Below are positions 15,001 to 23,100 of a DNA stretch of 64,000 nt, piece after piece. The notes under the pieces were generated by a model. That model was given only the letters and a program-made list of their open reading frames with translations. It did no database searches and had not been told where the DNA came from. A program made the position numbers and the translations under genes. How positions within the stretch are numbered: the first letter of the stretch is position 1; the number at the start of each line of letters is the position of its first letter. This DNA is from G965279335 sp965279285 (GTDB taxonomy: Bacteria; Pseudomonadota; Gammaproteobacteria; DSM-16500): positions 1,674,001 to 1,738,000 of the forward strand of contig OZ257148.1 of assembly GCA_965279285.1 (NCBI GenBank). Direction: 5' to 3'.

Positions 15001-18000
15001 AACATCGTATTGCTTTAGTCGTTTCCAATAGCAAAGAATTAAAAGAAAATTTAGAAAATAAAAAATACGTACAAGAAAATGCAGATAAAAAACCTGATGA
15101 TGTAGCGATCTATAAACAGGTATTAGAAACAACTTTAGAAGACTTAAAAAATAAGCACTACCAGAATGAGATAAAATATAAAGAGAAATTAGAAGCTTTA
15201 GCCAATCTTTATGTTAAAGGCTATAACTTAGATTGGAATTTACTTCATGATAATGAGCCGCATCAAAAGCTTTTCCTTCCGGTCTATCCATTTTTAAAAG
15301 AGCGGCATTGGATTGCTAATACAAACAGTAATTCTAAAATAAAGCATATTCAACTTCACCCATTAATTGGCTGGAATACATCAACCTTCAATTCACCTCA
15401 TTTTAAAACACAACTCAAAGGAAAAGAGTTTTTTACGGCAGATCACATCGTTGGCGATCAGAAAGTATTACCAGGAGTAGCCTATCTTGAAATGGTACGC
15501 GCAGCGAGTGTGTTAGCCCTGCCTCAAAATCCAGTGGCCATTTTGCGCGATATCGTTTGGCTTCAGCCTTTAGTGATAGATGATTCAGGAGTCGAAGTTA
15601 ATACACGCTTAGAATTACAAGATGAACAGATGCGTTATGCTATTTATACGGTTCACGCAGGAGAAGAAACTATTCATAGCGAAGGTGCGCTTGAATATGG
15701 TAATTATCTAGAGCTTAAATCCTGGTCTGCTATTTCTGCTTTAGAAGAACGTCTTATCCATTCTTATTCTAAACAAACCATTTACCAGCATTTTGCTAAA
15801 ATAAGTTTACATTATGGTAAGGCTTTCCAAGTATTAGAATGGCTAAAAACGGATGGCAAAGAAGTATTAGGGTACTACCGTTTGCCTGCTGGGTTAAGCA
15901 ATAATGAAGATTATGGTTTGCACCCCAGTATTTTAGATGGTGCATTGCAAGCTGGTATTGGGTTCGCACTCGCGCAAGATCTTCCAATAACCATGCTGCC
16001 TTTTTCTTTAGACAATCTTAAAATTAACCACATGCCTCACCTGGAAGGCTATATCTATCTTAGACGTACGCCAGGTAGTGAAAGCTTATTAGAATTACAG
16101 GTGATGAATAATCAAGGTCAGGTTAGTGTAGAACTAAATGGCTTGGGCATGCGCCCAATTTCTAAAGAAATCTATGCGGATTCTCAAGCACAATTAAATT
16201 ATTACACTCCCTGCTGGAACGTTGCTCCTATGTCGATGGCAGTTAATGAAACTATCCTTAAAAGTGTGTGCATAGTAAGCAATGATACTGGCTTTATTCG
16301 ACAAATGAGGATCCAATTTCCAAAATGTACCATCATTCATTTGCTTAGTGGATCAAATTTCGCTCAAATTGACAAACAAACATTTCAAGTGCGCGTGGGG
16401 AATAAAGAAGATTATCAAACTTTTCTGCAAGCTATGCTGCAGCAGGGTATTACACTGGATTATTTTATTTTGGGACAAGGAATAGGGCAATTATCAAAAG
16501 ATGTTGCAGCCTATTTAGATCAAGTTTTGTGTGATGTTGTGATTTTTATACAAACTTTAATGCAGTCAAAAGTATCCGGAAGATTACGTTTTATTGTTCC
16601 TTATTGGGAAAATAAAGTGATATTGTCACCGGAAATAATGCTCAAAGGTTTTGCAAAAAGTATTTATCAGGAACATCCTCAGTACCAGCTTCAACTAGTG
16701 GGGTTAGATTCTTCTGTTAAACAAGAAGTTCAGTTTTCACAAATGATGAGCGAATTGGAATGTGGAGAAACATTCCATATACTCTATAAAAATGGTCAGA
16801 GATTTGCTGAAGGCTATAAACCTTTTGTGATGAATCAAACAAATGAAAATAATTTAGCACGCCAGCCTTTGCCATGGCGTTCGGGCGGTGTCTATTTAAT
16901 TACAGGAGGATTAGGCCAGTTAGGCTTTATTTTTGCTCAACATTTAGCTAAAACATATCAAGCTAAATTGGTGCTTACGGGCCGCTCGGATTGTACTCCC
17001 GATAAAAAGGAACGTCTCAAACAATTAGAAACACTGGGTGGCACAGTTCTTTATCTGCAAGGAGATGTAAGCGATAAAGTTACTGTAGAAAATTGGGTTG
17101 CGACTACCAAAACATACTTTGGTAGTTTGCAGGGTATTATTCATAGTGCAGGCATTTTAGAGGATGGATTATTAATACAAAAAGATTGGACAACTTTTCA
17201 GTCAGTAATTTCACCAAAAGTGCTTGGTGCTATAAATTTAGATGTAGCTACACAGCATGAAAATATAGAATGTTTTATTTTATTTTCTGCGCTTGCCAGC
17301 TGCTTCGGTAATGTGGGGCAAAGTGATTATGCTACCGCTAATGCTTTTTTAGATACATTTGCATCTTGGCGTACAGTCCAAACTGAACATGGTAGAAGAA
17401 ACGGTAAAACACTTTCTATTAACTGGCCATATTGGAAAGAGGGAGGCATGTTAATTGATGAAGCTACCCAACGATTTTTTGAACAACAGATTGGGTTACA
17501 GCCTCTGTCTAATGACTTAGGTATCCAAGCATTTGCGGATAGTTTTAGAGGATCGATTACGCAATCAATAGTTCACTACGGCGATCCAACTCGCATGACC
17601 CAAATTGCTTCAGCCCAAGCCCATTTTCAGTCGGTTTCTGAACCAGTGTTTCCACAGGCACTGCACGAGGCAACAGTAGATGAAAACTCTTTATGGGATA
17701 AGACACTGAATTATCTTAAAGAAAAAATGGCTAGCGTACTAAAGTTGCCTGTAGATCACTTGAAAATAGATACTGCTTTTGAGCGTTATGGGATTGATTC
17801 GATAATGGTGGTAAATCTTACCAGAAGCTTAGAAGAAGATATGGGAAATTTACCTAAAATACTTTTCTTTGAGCATCAAAATATCAAGAGTTTAGCAGGG
17901 TATTTTGTGCAGCATCATGCAAAGACATTGAAAGAAAAGTTTAAACTTAAAAATACCCCCCAATCTTTACCCGCAAGATCTTATCCCGCCACTCATAAAT

Positions 18001-20129
18001 TTTTAGAGAAAAAGATATTGAAGGTCGAAAAGACAGAAGCGAGTGAAGATATTGCAATTATTGGACTAAGCGGTCGTTATCCAATGGCTCGAAATCTTGA
18101 AGAGTTTTGGGAAAATTTAATGAGCGGGAAAGATTCTGTAACAGAGATCCCAGCAGAGCGATGGGATTATCAACACGATTATGATCAGGATCAAAAAGTT
18201 GCAGGGAAAAGTTATGGTAAATGGGGTGGCTTTATTGAAGACTACGATAAGTTTGATTCGCTATTTTTTAACATTTCTCCACAGGAAGCAGAGGTGTTAG
18301 ATCCACAAGAACGATTATTTTTAGAAGTGGCATGGCAGACGTTAGAAGATGCTGGTTATACACCAGAACGACTTACTAAAGGGAGGGGTGATACTGCCAT
18401 TGATGGACATCCAGTTGGGGTTTTTGTTGGCGTGATGTATGGCCAATATCAATTGTATGGGGCAGAAGAAAGCTTAAAGGGTAATGGATTAGCTCTGAGT
18501 TCTTCTTATGCATCTATCGCAAATAGGGTGTCTTATTATTTAAATTTACGTGGACCTAGTTTAGCAGTGGATACCATGTGCTCTTCTTCGCTGACTGCGA
18601 TTCATTTAGCTTGCGAAAGCATCCTGCGGGGTAAATGCAAGCTCGCTTTAGCTGGAGGCGTTAATATTACTTCACACCCTAATAAATATCTTTTATTAAG
18701 CCAGGGGCGTTTTTTAGCAAGTGATGGAAAATGCAAAAGTTTCGGAGAAGGTGGTGATGGTTATGTACCCAGTGAAGGAGTTGGTGCTGTACTGTTAAAA
18801 CCTCTGGAAGCAGCTCTTCAAGATGGCGATTACATTTATGGAGTAATAAAAGGCAGTAATATAAATCATGGGGGCAAAACAAATAATTACACTGTTCCTA
18901 ATCCTATCGCCCAAGGAGTATTGATTGAAGAAGCGCTCAGGGAGGCTAAAGTTGATCCAGATACTATCAGCTATGTTGAGGCCCATGGAACAGGAACTGC
19001 ATTAGGTGATCCTATTGAAATTAGCGGCTTAACTAAAGCTTTTGGTAGCACAAAACGAAATACCCCCTGTGCAATTGGTTCAGTAAAATCAAATATAGGA
19101 CATTTAGAATCAGCTGCTGGAATCGCTGGCATAACGAAAGTTTTGTTGCAGATGCAGCATCAACTTTTAGTACCTTCTCTTCATTCAGAGCAGCTAAATT
19201 CTTTTATTAATTTTGTTGATACACCTTTTCGAGTTCAACACGAATTAGCTGAGTGGAAATGTCCTATTCTTGCTGAAGAGGGTGTATCTAAAAAATATCC
19301 AAGGAGAGCGGGAGTTAGCTCGTTTGGTGCTGGCGGTGCGAATGCTCATGTTATTCTTGAAGAAGCGCCCATTATAGCTACGTCAGTAGAGCAATCTAAT
19401 AAACCATATTATCTGATTACTTTATCGGCTAAAACTAAAGATTCATTTAAACAGAAAATTTTTGAGCTAGATGCATGGCTTGAAAAAAGATTAGTTAATG
19501 TACCAAGTGAGAATGTTAGTCTAGAGGCTATTAGCTATACATTGAATATAGGCAGATGTCATTTTAATAAGAGGTGTGCATTAGTAGTGAACTCCTTAGT
19601 ACAACTTAAGGAAACTTTGCAACAGCTTAAGGATGATCAAATACCTGCAAATGCTTTTATTAACTTAAGTGATGAAAATAATTTACAACAACAGCTTATT
19701 TATCATGAAGTAGTTAAGCATGTCACAGAAGAGCTAACTAAAGTAAACCAATTACCAGCGGATGAATATCGGGATAAATTATTGGCATTAGGGAATTTTT
19801 ATACGCAAAGCTATGAATTAAATTGGGAGAAATTGCATCAAGGTGAGTCTAACAGACGTATTCCTTTGCCTGTGTATTCCTTTACCAAAAAACGTTATTG
19901 GATACCTCGTGCTCCAACAGTTTTTGATGCCAAAAAATCTTTAACTGCCACTTCTATAGGACAAAAACCAGTCAATGGCACAGATAAATTTGTATTAGAT
20001 TCTTCCTCTCTTTCTAGTGAAGAGATGATACGCTTTGTCTTAAACAAACTGGCTTCTTCAGAGTTGACTGTAGAGGAAAGCGCAATGCTTTTGCCGGAAA
20101 GAATATTTATGCAAGAAACTCCAAATTAA
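1..20129 (+). CDS. Trans-AT modular polyketide synthase, 5'-partial
   Basis: This is an assembly-line polyketide synthase with no integrated acyltransferase domain. The reading frame is open from base 3, where it already encodes the NIGHLE region of a KS, so the true start lies before the window. Approximate domain positions in bases: end of KS1 3-260; DH1 800-1640; ACP1 1725-1960; KS2 2118-3420; DH2 3950-4800; KR2 4905-6280; ACP2 6340-6590; KS3 6775-8040; DH3 8580-9420; ACP3 9500-9735; KS4 9915-11200; KR4 11800-13080; ACP4 13160-13400; KS5 13520-14830; DH5 15345-16160; KR5 16195-17620; ACP5 17690-17930; KS6 18045-19370. KS2-KS6 keep the catalytic Cys (TMCSSS or TACSSS/A), HGTGT and N(I/V)GH. 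Each ACP has a GIDS, GFDS or GADS serine. Each KS is followed by the long LPxYxF-type linker usual in AT-less modules. KR5 has Ala where the catalytic Ser should be. The protein ends on KS6 plus a helical tail that looks like a docking segment. Confidence 0.95.
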   Translation, partial: IGHLESAAGIAGLTKVLLQLQHKQLVPSIHAEVLNPHIDFANIPFYVQSELAEWKSVEGYPRRASISSFGAGGANAYVIIEEAPEQKLSIGQSKPYYLITLSAKHEESLKLKVGDLIQYLIENKSKARHLESIAFTLNRGRSHFNYRIALVVSTTEELIENLEKQSYFQGDANKTLDDAAIYERVLKATLEELKAQSYQDKNEYKKQLDALANLYVKGYDLDWQLLHQGESHQKLSLPTYSFLKQRYWIPVGSEIKLNYQNQTIEKIHPFIDKNISTLESQAFKVLFYKDQFYLRDHQIKGQSVLPGVVYLEMARAAGNLASPNQSVSVINDVVWSQPVIVLEDVEAVIYLYPQQNSSKLSYEISTGEGEFRAIHSQGQIVFGDEVVKSKALLNIHELQKNLSETIHKEDLYQKFKTIGLQYGKTFQVLEWVKTDGNQALSYFKLAPDFNYVHEKKQQFGLHPSLLDGVLQTAAAINLNKDNQLALPFGLEILKYHDRLPESGYVYVQRQPSSKEGLLKFDFQVTNETQEICVEIKGFTVRQFSEKPLFPEPKVEVLPTVEEILALPNQAMTNELYSKTLGYIKEIVSLTLKLPVDQLTEKTPFEQYGIDSLIVMKLTRKLEKDFGILPKTLFFEYQTLSELASYFIKQYQNILQFKFLNDHEARNDNLKPLYFLESNQPIFSNRLIVRPRSSVCSEIKSSHLETDIAIIGLSGRYPQANNLEQFWENLKAGKDSVTEIPKSRWDYELFYDADKSKSGKSYGKWGGFIEDYDKFDPLFFNISPKEAELLDPQERLFLEVAWETLEDAGYTSEYLQSLSELNPAIPNVGVFVGVMFGLYQLYGAEETLKGNGLGLNSSYASIANRVSYYLNLTGPSIATDTMCSSSLTAIHLACKSIRDGECQIALAGGVNITTHSNKFLLLSHSKFLASDGKCKSFGEGGDGYVPGEGIGAVLLKPLSKAIEDGDKIYGVIKSTSINHGGKTNSYTVPNPNAQAKLIEHAFKKADIESKSLSYIESHGTGTSLGDPIEIRGLVKAFGEVEKQSCPIGSVKSNIGHLESAAGIAALTKVLLQLQYQQLVPSIHSEVLNSHIDFANTPFYVQRELTEWKSAEGYPRRASISSFGAGGSNAYLIIEEAPEKIVSRQQAKPYYLITLSAKHEESLKQKVTDLINYIQINPNQNLEAISYTLNVGRNHFNYRIALVASNSAEVKEMLENKKYLQGEANQNIDDEEVNFKILKTTLEELNSIENLSRYKKNLEVLVDFYIKGYDIDWQLLHQGESHQKISLPAYPFLRKKYWFSPMKDFTIQYSNGVSEYEKLHPLIDKNISTLETQAFKKKLFKTEPYLSEHQVKGECILPGAAFVEMARAAGELASPHRFIHKIHQVTWMKPLYVLDLPQEVTISLYPQVEGHIVFEVTTSIQEETIIHAQGELEYGEENYTVEPLIAWGNKERVLGKAIKTLEREKLYKKFSALGLEYGPAFQATEWIRSNQDEALAYYQLPENLKSDYKKYGLHPNLLDAALQSIMGLVADTNENEATLFLPFKIDTLLLAGNFPEEGYIYVRHSEMSDKSLPSYDLQVWDEAGNVYLEVQGFVCMPVSPLSADNSIVDEKGKDESFNMEENIMRKEIKEEKVKLNYYHSQWKVEFLPEVTMANYSTIKALGVMTDDEQLVENLKVLLKETAIIPIGLNETLDNIEAILLNSSQPLTHLIIGTRLSKPSENITEYLHQDLYHLFNLFKGLMKEKRTSMLKTLMVYSYEASRLLPEVMLNGFAKTLKQENRYYEMQVIGVDGNQARQAMAAQLINEFIAPNQDVIHIRYRYMGTVRQVEKYSSVEEAELNIKQEILLLQKEGVYLITGGLGGLGLIFAKNLAKHHQAKLILTGRSLLDEKKKASIRELESLGSEVLYLTGDVAEFKVVDSWILKAKEKFGKINGIIHSAGITHDCLFLRKSWEEFKEVLLPKVMGVTALDEATKKETLDLFVVFSSVASCLGNMGQSDYATANAYLDEFVRWREGQVKQGNRKGKSLTINWPLWEEGGMQVDDATKNYLLNKMGMKSLPTALGIEAFYQGIQSANSQWVVLYGDKQKINALLTQQELSEKNSQIEFSSAISESHQVVILNLINQDLRKVIGKVIKLSPEEIKEKEGLTTYGFDSISFTELSNQLKREFNLAVAPTLYFEHPTVQALSHYLLEHHRNHLLVRYKAHINNIQEKIEIDENRNLLQITHAPALAATKNFSKVVSRIQPMTTKESKTDKNNINSHEIAIIGIAGIFPGSKDIEEFWRHLEQGDVLISAIPEERFNANAYSIPNWGGFIEDIDKFDPGFFNISPREAELMDPQQRLFLQTVWRAMESAGYSPEVFAEYKTGLYVGVSSHDYLDLLIQLNINEAHVPTGNAHSVLANRISYLLNLTGPSQAIDTACSSSLVALHQAVKAIQTDDCQLAIVGGVNALLTPNLFESFTQAGMLSPDGRCKTFDQSANGYVRGEGVGAIILKSLHKALEDNDSIYGVIRGSSVNHGGHVNTLTAPNPNAQAELIIQAYERGNIKPEEVSYIETHGTGTSLGDPIEINGLKKAFKELNPHLENHYCALGAVKANIGHLEAAAGIAGIIKVLLMLKYKQIPPQANFYDLNSYIDLENSPFYIPIDNQAKPWEITNNKNINKKRIAGISSFGFGGANAHVVIEEGPERTPFNQSSKPYYLITLSAKYEDSLLQKINDLISYLTGNANLSNIEGMSYTLNTGRVHFNHRLALVVSNTKELKENLEKQKYFRGDVNKKPDDVAIYKQVLKTIMEGWRSNQFGDIHDYREKLEALANLYVKGYDLDWNLLHEGEFHQKISLPTYPFLQQRYWVPSVFKAMPGPSYSIIEKLHPLIDKNVSTLKSQAFMALLNKAQFYLRDHQVKGEAVLPGVAYLEMARAAGNLANPGEFITTINHVVWSQPIVVSGNVEAVICLYPQQTHNKLTYEISTGEDERKIIHSQGEVVFDDGILKAKTLLNIDDLQRNLTRIITKENLYQEFRERGLEYGKTFQTLEWIKTDGKEALSYFKLSKDLNSDKEQFDLHPSILDGVLQTSAAMLFDKEKLLFLPFGLNSLKFYNRLPESGYVYVQRQSSSKEGLLKFDFQVTNETQEICVEMKGFMVRQFSPKPLFPELKTELLSTAEEVLALPSQGVTTEIYLKTLGYIKEIVSLTLKLPIEQLTETTPFEQYGIDSILIMNVTRELEKDFGVLPKTLFFEYQTLSDLTSYFIQQYSVVLEGKFQKQDKDSRDEQFLTKPIANLQQSRMVASSLQSRFVSLSDKKPDRKLDVNQTVFDIAVIGLSGRYPDANNVEQFWENLKAGKDSIVEIPKVRWNHELYFDNDKSKPGKVYSKWGGFIDDYDKFDPLFFNISPKEAELLDPQERLFLEVAWQTLEDAGYAPENLGQGYAASDNAVGVFVGVMYGPYQLYSADATLKGLPLVASSSYASIANRVSYYLNLHGPSLAVDTMCSSSLTAIHLACKSLQDGECQVALAGGVNITSHPDKYLLLSQGKFLASDGKCKSFGEGGDGYVPGEGVGAVLLKSLSKALEDNDTIYGVIKGSSINHGGKVNSYTVPNPIAQGELILDALQRANISPESINYLEAHGTGTSLGDPIEIRGLARAFGDVEKQSCPIGSVKSNIGHLESAAGIAALTKVLLQLQYKQLVPSIHSEVLNPHIDFANTAFYVQRELGEWNAKPGYLRQAGISSFGAGGSNAHLIIEEAPERPEIVSENKPYYLITLSAKQEEVLKQRLMDLLGWTIKHKDNSNLADVSYTLNVGRSHFAWRCALVVSSFAELAEKLEQLQNQKKVPGCYLGNASKEPDDKAIYTKVLKGIIEDLKLQDYADPIVYKENLESLANLYIKGCALDWQLLHQDEAKRKVNLPAYPFLKERYWIQNSNVNKEHQPENWDNSGNQSEHSSLALYEPRWQVQEAIKTTHISLVLALGANVDQVEALQATLQCPVISQSLGNIAIEQLPQELSHIIYVASSEKASEDAQDIFELTQGIMRCKRYKNMSLVYITTYRDELIPFGAMVNGLAKTIVLEHPGYHYKVVQITDSHANSWAEKISVELQSEIKNEGAIRYEQDNRYVKQLARIDSSLVTQEASLPLRQNGVYLITGGLGGLGLIFAEHLAKQYQAKLILTGRSALDTEKETALNKLRGLGSEVLYVSGDIAHEEEVKVIIQQAKNKFGNIHGIIHSAGIIKDSLLVNKSIEHFKQVLAPKVQGTVNLDKATQEEALDFIVLFSSIASVLGSIGQCDYASANAFMDAFAHWRNSQVEQGKCLGKTLSINWPLWAEGGMKIDPSLQSLLIEQVGLVPLTTLNGLHAMECLLILPVSDAVVVQGDTTKFEHYCKLSTVSTSKIDDQVLLLSDRQPELLSSTKDWLRSTFAELLKLNIAKLDDTTSLSDYGADSVLFTAYANTISRYLAVEFTPAQFYVYSNIEQLAEYLLDKHINNLAAHFATQQSESAIVKTNTIAKTNPPLQTPIIKVQQQSSDDLEPIAIIGMYGLLPQSNDLDSFWQHLVSGNDLITEVPKERWDWQLYYDSTSGKKDKTNSKWGGFIPDVDKFDAAFFNISPREAELMDPQHRLFLQTVWHTLEAAGYDPESTKGTNTGLFVGVQFNEYQDLVSQNGISDAYAATGNAHAMLANRVSFILDWHGPSEAIDTACSSALVALHHAIQAIHSNECELAVAGGVSLMLSPKTFIGTSQMGVLSPQGRCRTFDEGADGYVKGEGVGAFLLKPYSKAQADGDMILGVIRSSVVKHGGKAQSLTAPNARVQSELLVKAYQQAKLPIETITYIETHGTGTKLGDPAEIEGLKLAFQKLNIQKGVQPFCGLGSVKTNVGHLEPAAGVASVIKTLLAMQHGQLPANVHFQQVNTHIQLDKSPFYIVAKTQPWLRLKNAAGDEVPRRAGVSSFGFGGSYAHVVLEEAPAKPLLTMPIKPYYLIALSAKHPDSLAQKIQDLAGWLTCHPDSSIEAISYTLNTRRSHFEHRIALVVSNSKELKENLENKKYVQENADKKPDDVAIYKQVLETTLEDLKNKHYQNEIKYKEKLEALANLYVKGYNLDWNLLHDNEPHQKLFLPVYPFLKERHWIANTNSNSKIKHIQLHPLIGWNTSTFNSPHFKTQLKGKEFFTADHIVGDQKVLPGVAYLEMVRAASVLALPQNPVAILRDIVWLQPLVIDDSGVEVNTRLELQDEQMRYAIYTVHAGEETIHSEGALEYGNYLELKSWSAISALEERLIHSYSKQTIYQHFAKISLHYGKAFQVLEWLKTDGKEVLGYYRLPAGLSNNEDYGLHPSILDGALQAGIGFALAQDLPITMLPFSLDNLKINHMPHLEGYIYLRRTPGSESLLELQVMNNQGQVSVELNGLGMRPISKEIYADSQAQLNYYTPCWNVAPMSMAVNETILKSVCIVSNDTGFIRQMRIQFPKCTIIHLLSGSNFAQIDKQTFQVRVGNKEDYQTFLQAMLQQGITLDYFILGQGIGQLSKDVAAYLDQVLCDVVIFIQTLMQSKVSGRLRFIVPYWENKVILSPEIMLKGFAKSIYQEHPQYQLQLVGLDSSVKQEVQFSQMMSELECGETFHILYKNGQRFAEGYKPFVMNQTNENNLARQPLPWRSGGVYLITGGLGQLGFIFAQHLAKTYQAKLVLTGRSDCTPDKKERLKQLETLGGTVLYLQGDVSDKVTVENWVATTKTYFGSLQGIIHSAGILEDGLLIQKDWTTFQSVISPKVLGAINLDVATQHENIECFILFSALASCFGNVGQSDYATANAFLDTFASWRTVQTEHGRRNGKTLSINWPYWKEGGMLIDEATQRFFEQQIGLQPLSNDLGIQAFADSFRGSITQSIVHYGDPTRMTQIASAQAHFQSVSEPVFPQALHEATVDENSLWDKTLNYLKEKMASVLKLPVDHLKIDTAFERYGIDSIMVVNLTRSLEEDMGNLPKILFFEHQNIKSLAGYFVQHHAKTLKEKFKLKNTPQSLPARSYPATHKFLEKKILKVEKTEASEDIAIIGLSGRYPMARNLEEFWENLMSGKDSVTEIPAERWDYQHDYDQDQKVAGKSYGKWGGFIEDYDKFDSLFFNISPQEAEVLDPQERLFLEVAWQTLEDAGYTPERLTKGRGDTAIDGHPVGVFVGVMYGQYQLYGAEESLKGNGLALSSSYASIANRVSYYLNLRGPSLAVDTMCSSSLTAIHLACESILRGKCKLALAGGVNITSHPNKYLLLSQGRFLASDGKCKSFGEGGDGYVPSEGVGAVLLKPLEAALQDGDYIYGVIKGSNINHGGKTNNYTVPNPIAQGVLIEEALREAKVDPDTISYVEAHGTGTALGDPIEISGLTKAFGSTKRNTPCAIGSVKSNIGHLESAAGIAGITKVLLQMQHQLLVPSLHSEQLNSFINFVDTPFRVQHELAEWKCPILAEEGVSKKYPRRAGVSSFGAGGANAHVILEEAPIIATSVEQSNKPYYLITLSAKTKDSFKQKIFELDAWLEKRLVNVPSENVSLEAISYTLNIGRCHFNKRCALVVNSLVQLKETLQQLKDDQIPANAFINLSDENNLQQQLIYHEVVKHVTEELTKVNQLPADEYRDKLLALGNFYTQSYELNWEKLHQGESNRRIPLPVYSFTKKRYWIPRAPTVFDAKKSLTATSIGQKPVNGTDKFVLDSSSLSSEEMIRFVLNKLASSELTVEESAMLLPERIFMQETPN

Positions 20130-20144
20130 GAGGATAAAATAAGT

Positions 20145-23100
20145 ATGGAAAACTCAACTAAATTGAGTATTTTAGAAGCAGTTAAAAATAAGACCTTAGA
20201 TGTTGAAGAAGCAATTAAAAAGCTTATGGAGTTAACAGTTGTTTCTTCCCCCAAAACCAATAATCATCCAATGGAAACTCCTTTACAATTAAATGATGAA
20301 AACAGATTAGGTCTTGATTTGAAAAATATTATATTAGCAGTGTTAAAGCTGGAGAATGAAGATATAAATTTAGATACTTCACTTTTAGACTTAGGACTTG
20401 ATTCTATCACCGCAACGACTTTTGCTAACCAAATTAATGAAAGATATCAATTAAACATTTTGCCTACTTTGTTTTTTGAATTTACCACACTGAGAGGTTT
20501 TGCAGAGTATTTATATCAGCATCATCAATCGGAAGTAAAAAACTATTTAGATAATATGGTTGGAACTATAGCTTTACCAATCGCTAATTCAATAGCGAAT
20601 CATTCAGAAATAATAGTTGCTAATACAACTACAAAGTCTGAAGTAATAGAGCGAAAATTAGATGAAACTTTTGATGCGCAATTTAATCATCAGGATATAG
20701 ATGCGCTTTGGCTTCGAGCTTCACAAAAGACGTCAGTAATCACTAACAGTATGGGTGATGTAAATAATTTGCAGGTCCCTGTAGAGTTATTAATGATCCC
20801 ACAAAAAAATGGTTTGAATATTGAAATAGCTCTTGCTGGGCAAGGTCAACCTCTGCTGTTACTGGGTGGATTGCTGGTGCCTTATCAAGCTTGGAAGTAT
20901 CAAATAGAAACATTGTCCAAGTATTATCAACTGATCATGTTTAATCAGCCGGGATGTGGTAGAAGCGATATTGATAAAGGGTCTTTAAGTCTTGATACTA
21001 TAATTCAAAATATTGCTCATGTTTTAAGTTATTTGGAAATTACTGATAAAATTCCGATTATAGGGCATTCGTTTGGAGGAATTTTAGCGCAAAAATTTTG
21101 CCTGGACTATCCTGAACGTGTTTCTAGCTTAACAGTGATCGCTTCCACAGCAAACACAACAAACATCTCCAATGATTTTGGAAAAATAATTAATGAAATG
21201 TCAGGCAATAAAGAGCTTTTGGCTTTGATGCGAACAGTAGATATGAATATTGGTTTAATGCCTATATACGGAAAGATAATGCAGGACTTTAATATATTAA
21301 GCGAGCTACAGAATATTAAATCACCCACTTTAATTATTGCAGCTGAAAATGATAATTATATGTTGCCGGAATACAGTCAAGCTGTTCATCATCAAATTCG
21401 ATTGTCACATTACGTATCAATACCGAAAGCAAAGCATACAGCTATATTTACTCATCATCAGATGGTTAATGAATCTATTCTAGAATTTTTAACAAGCAAT
21501 AAAATAAATTCAGTCTCTTCTGCAATTCCTGAAGTAACGGCAATGTCTATTTTTAAACCGGCTACAGAGACTTCTTTGCAGACACTAGAAAAATACATTA
21601 ATAATCAAGAGATAGGATTTAATGCAAATTTATCTCCTATTGCTGCTCAGATGGGATATTTATTAAACCAATTATTATTAAAAAATTATAGTGCAACTAT
21701 AAAATATCAATGCTTTTTTCTTACTTCGTATTTGGAAAGTCTTGATGTGGGATTAAAGTTGGCACGGCACAGAGCACGCAGCAACGTTCCAAAGAGTAAT
21801 GGAAAAATACTTATTTTTGATCCTGATAGATTTTTGCAAGATTATTTTGATCCTTTGTCAGTCGGGCAAGAAAAGGCATTGGTGCCTGCCTTATCTTTCT
21901 GTCCTAACCTTTTACTTTTAAAACAGCGATTGCAGCAAAATAGCTACGCTGCAGTAGTATTATCAACTAAGATTTTGACGGCAGACATCCAAAATATTTT
22001 TTCTTTCTGTCAAGCGCAGCGCATGATGACCATTCTTTTGGTTGATGATGAAACAAATACAAAAGACGAATTATTTGATAGTAGCCTTATTGATTTGACT
22101 GATGCTGTTGTCATAAGTGAACGATTGTTTGACGGCCAATTACCATTAGGAGTCTGTGCTATAAAAAGCAATAAACTTTCGCCTTGGAATAAAGCGCCTT
22201 ATGAGGGCATAGTACGAAGTATATTTAATGTTTATGGACCCACCCTAGCCGTTGCAAAAGAGATATTGCTTAAAAAATTCAGTCATCTTAATAGCGATAA
22301 AGAGATACAAAACTATTTACAAAAAATATCTGCTAGTCACGAAGAAACCATTAATGCCTATGCTGATTATGTTAATCCTGGATTTGTTGAGGTTTTAAAG
22401 AATTATGGTTGGCATGGTCGTTTTGAACAGGCAATAGGGTCGCAGTTTCAAATGACATTACTTCCTACCCATAAAAAACAAGCAGTTATAGATTGTTTTG
22501 CTAATGTGGGCACTTGTCCACGAGGCCATAACCCTGTCGATATTGTTGCGGAAGTTTTGCATAAACATGATTCGTCCGAAGATTATTGGGAAAAATTATG
22601 CTGTTTCTTGCATGAAAAAACCGGTTTACCAAAGGCTTTTCCTGCTGTCAGTAATCTCACGGCTATTGAAACTGCTATAACTTTATCTTTACTGGCTAAT
22701 CCTGAAAAAACACGAATATTATGTTTTGTAGGGGGCGTAGGATTTACCCTCATTACTTTAGCAAGCTCATCTGATGGAAAGGGAAATCAATTTGCTCAGC
22801 CTTTTTATCCGGCTTATTTTGATAATGTTTTTATTGATCCATTCTCTGATGATGGGTTGGGTAAGTTAGAAGATGAATTAAAGTCGGGTAAATTAAATTT
22901 AGTATGGTTTGAACCTATTGCAATTGATGCAGGCGGGCTTCGTACGCTTCCTATTGATGCAATTGAGCTTATTAATCGTTATAAAGATCAATATCAGTAT
23001 CATGTAGGAGTAGATGAAACCTGCACAAACTTAATGACTGGTAAACTACTTAATTCAGAAAAAAAAGTGCACTCTCCAGATATTGTTGCGCTTGCTACGG

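Noticed and set aside
15345..17620. Assigning stereochemistry from KR motifs (LDD-type signatures)
   Set aside because: The three KRs read AGITHD, AGIIKD and AGILED at the relevant loop, which do not fit the cis-AT rules clearly enough.
20780..21520. Hydrolase domain as a proven thioesterase
   Set aside because: GHSFGG and the fold are clear, but it lies in the middle of the protein rather than at the end, so release is only inferred.
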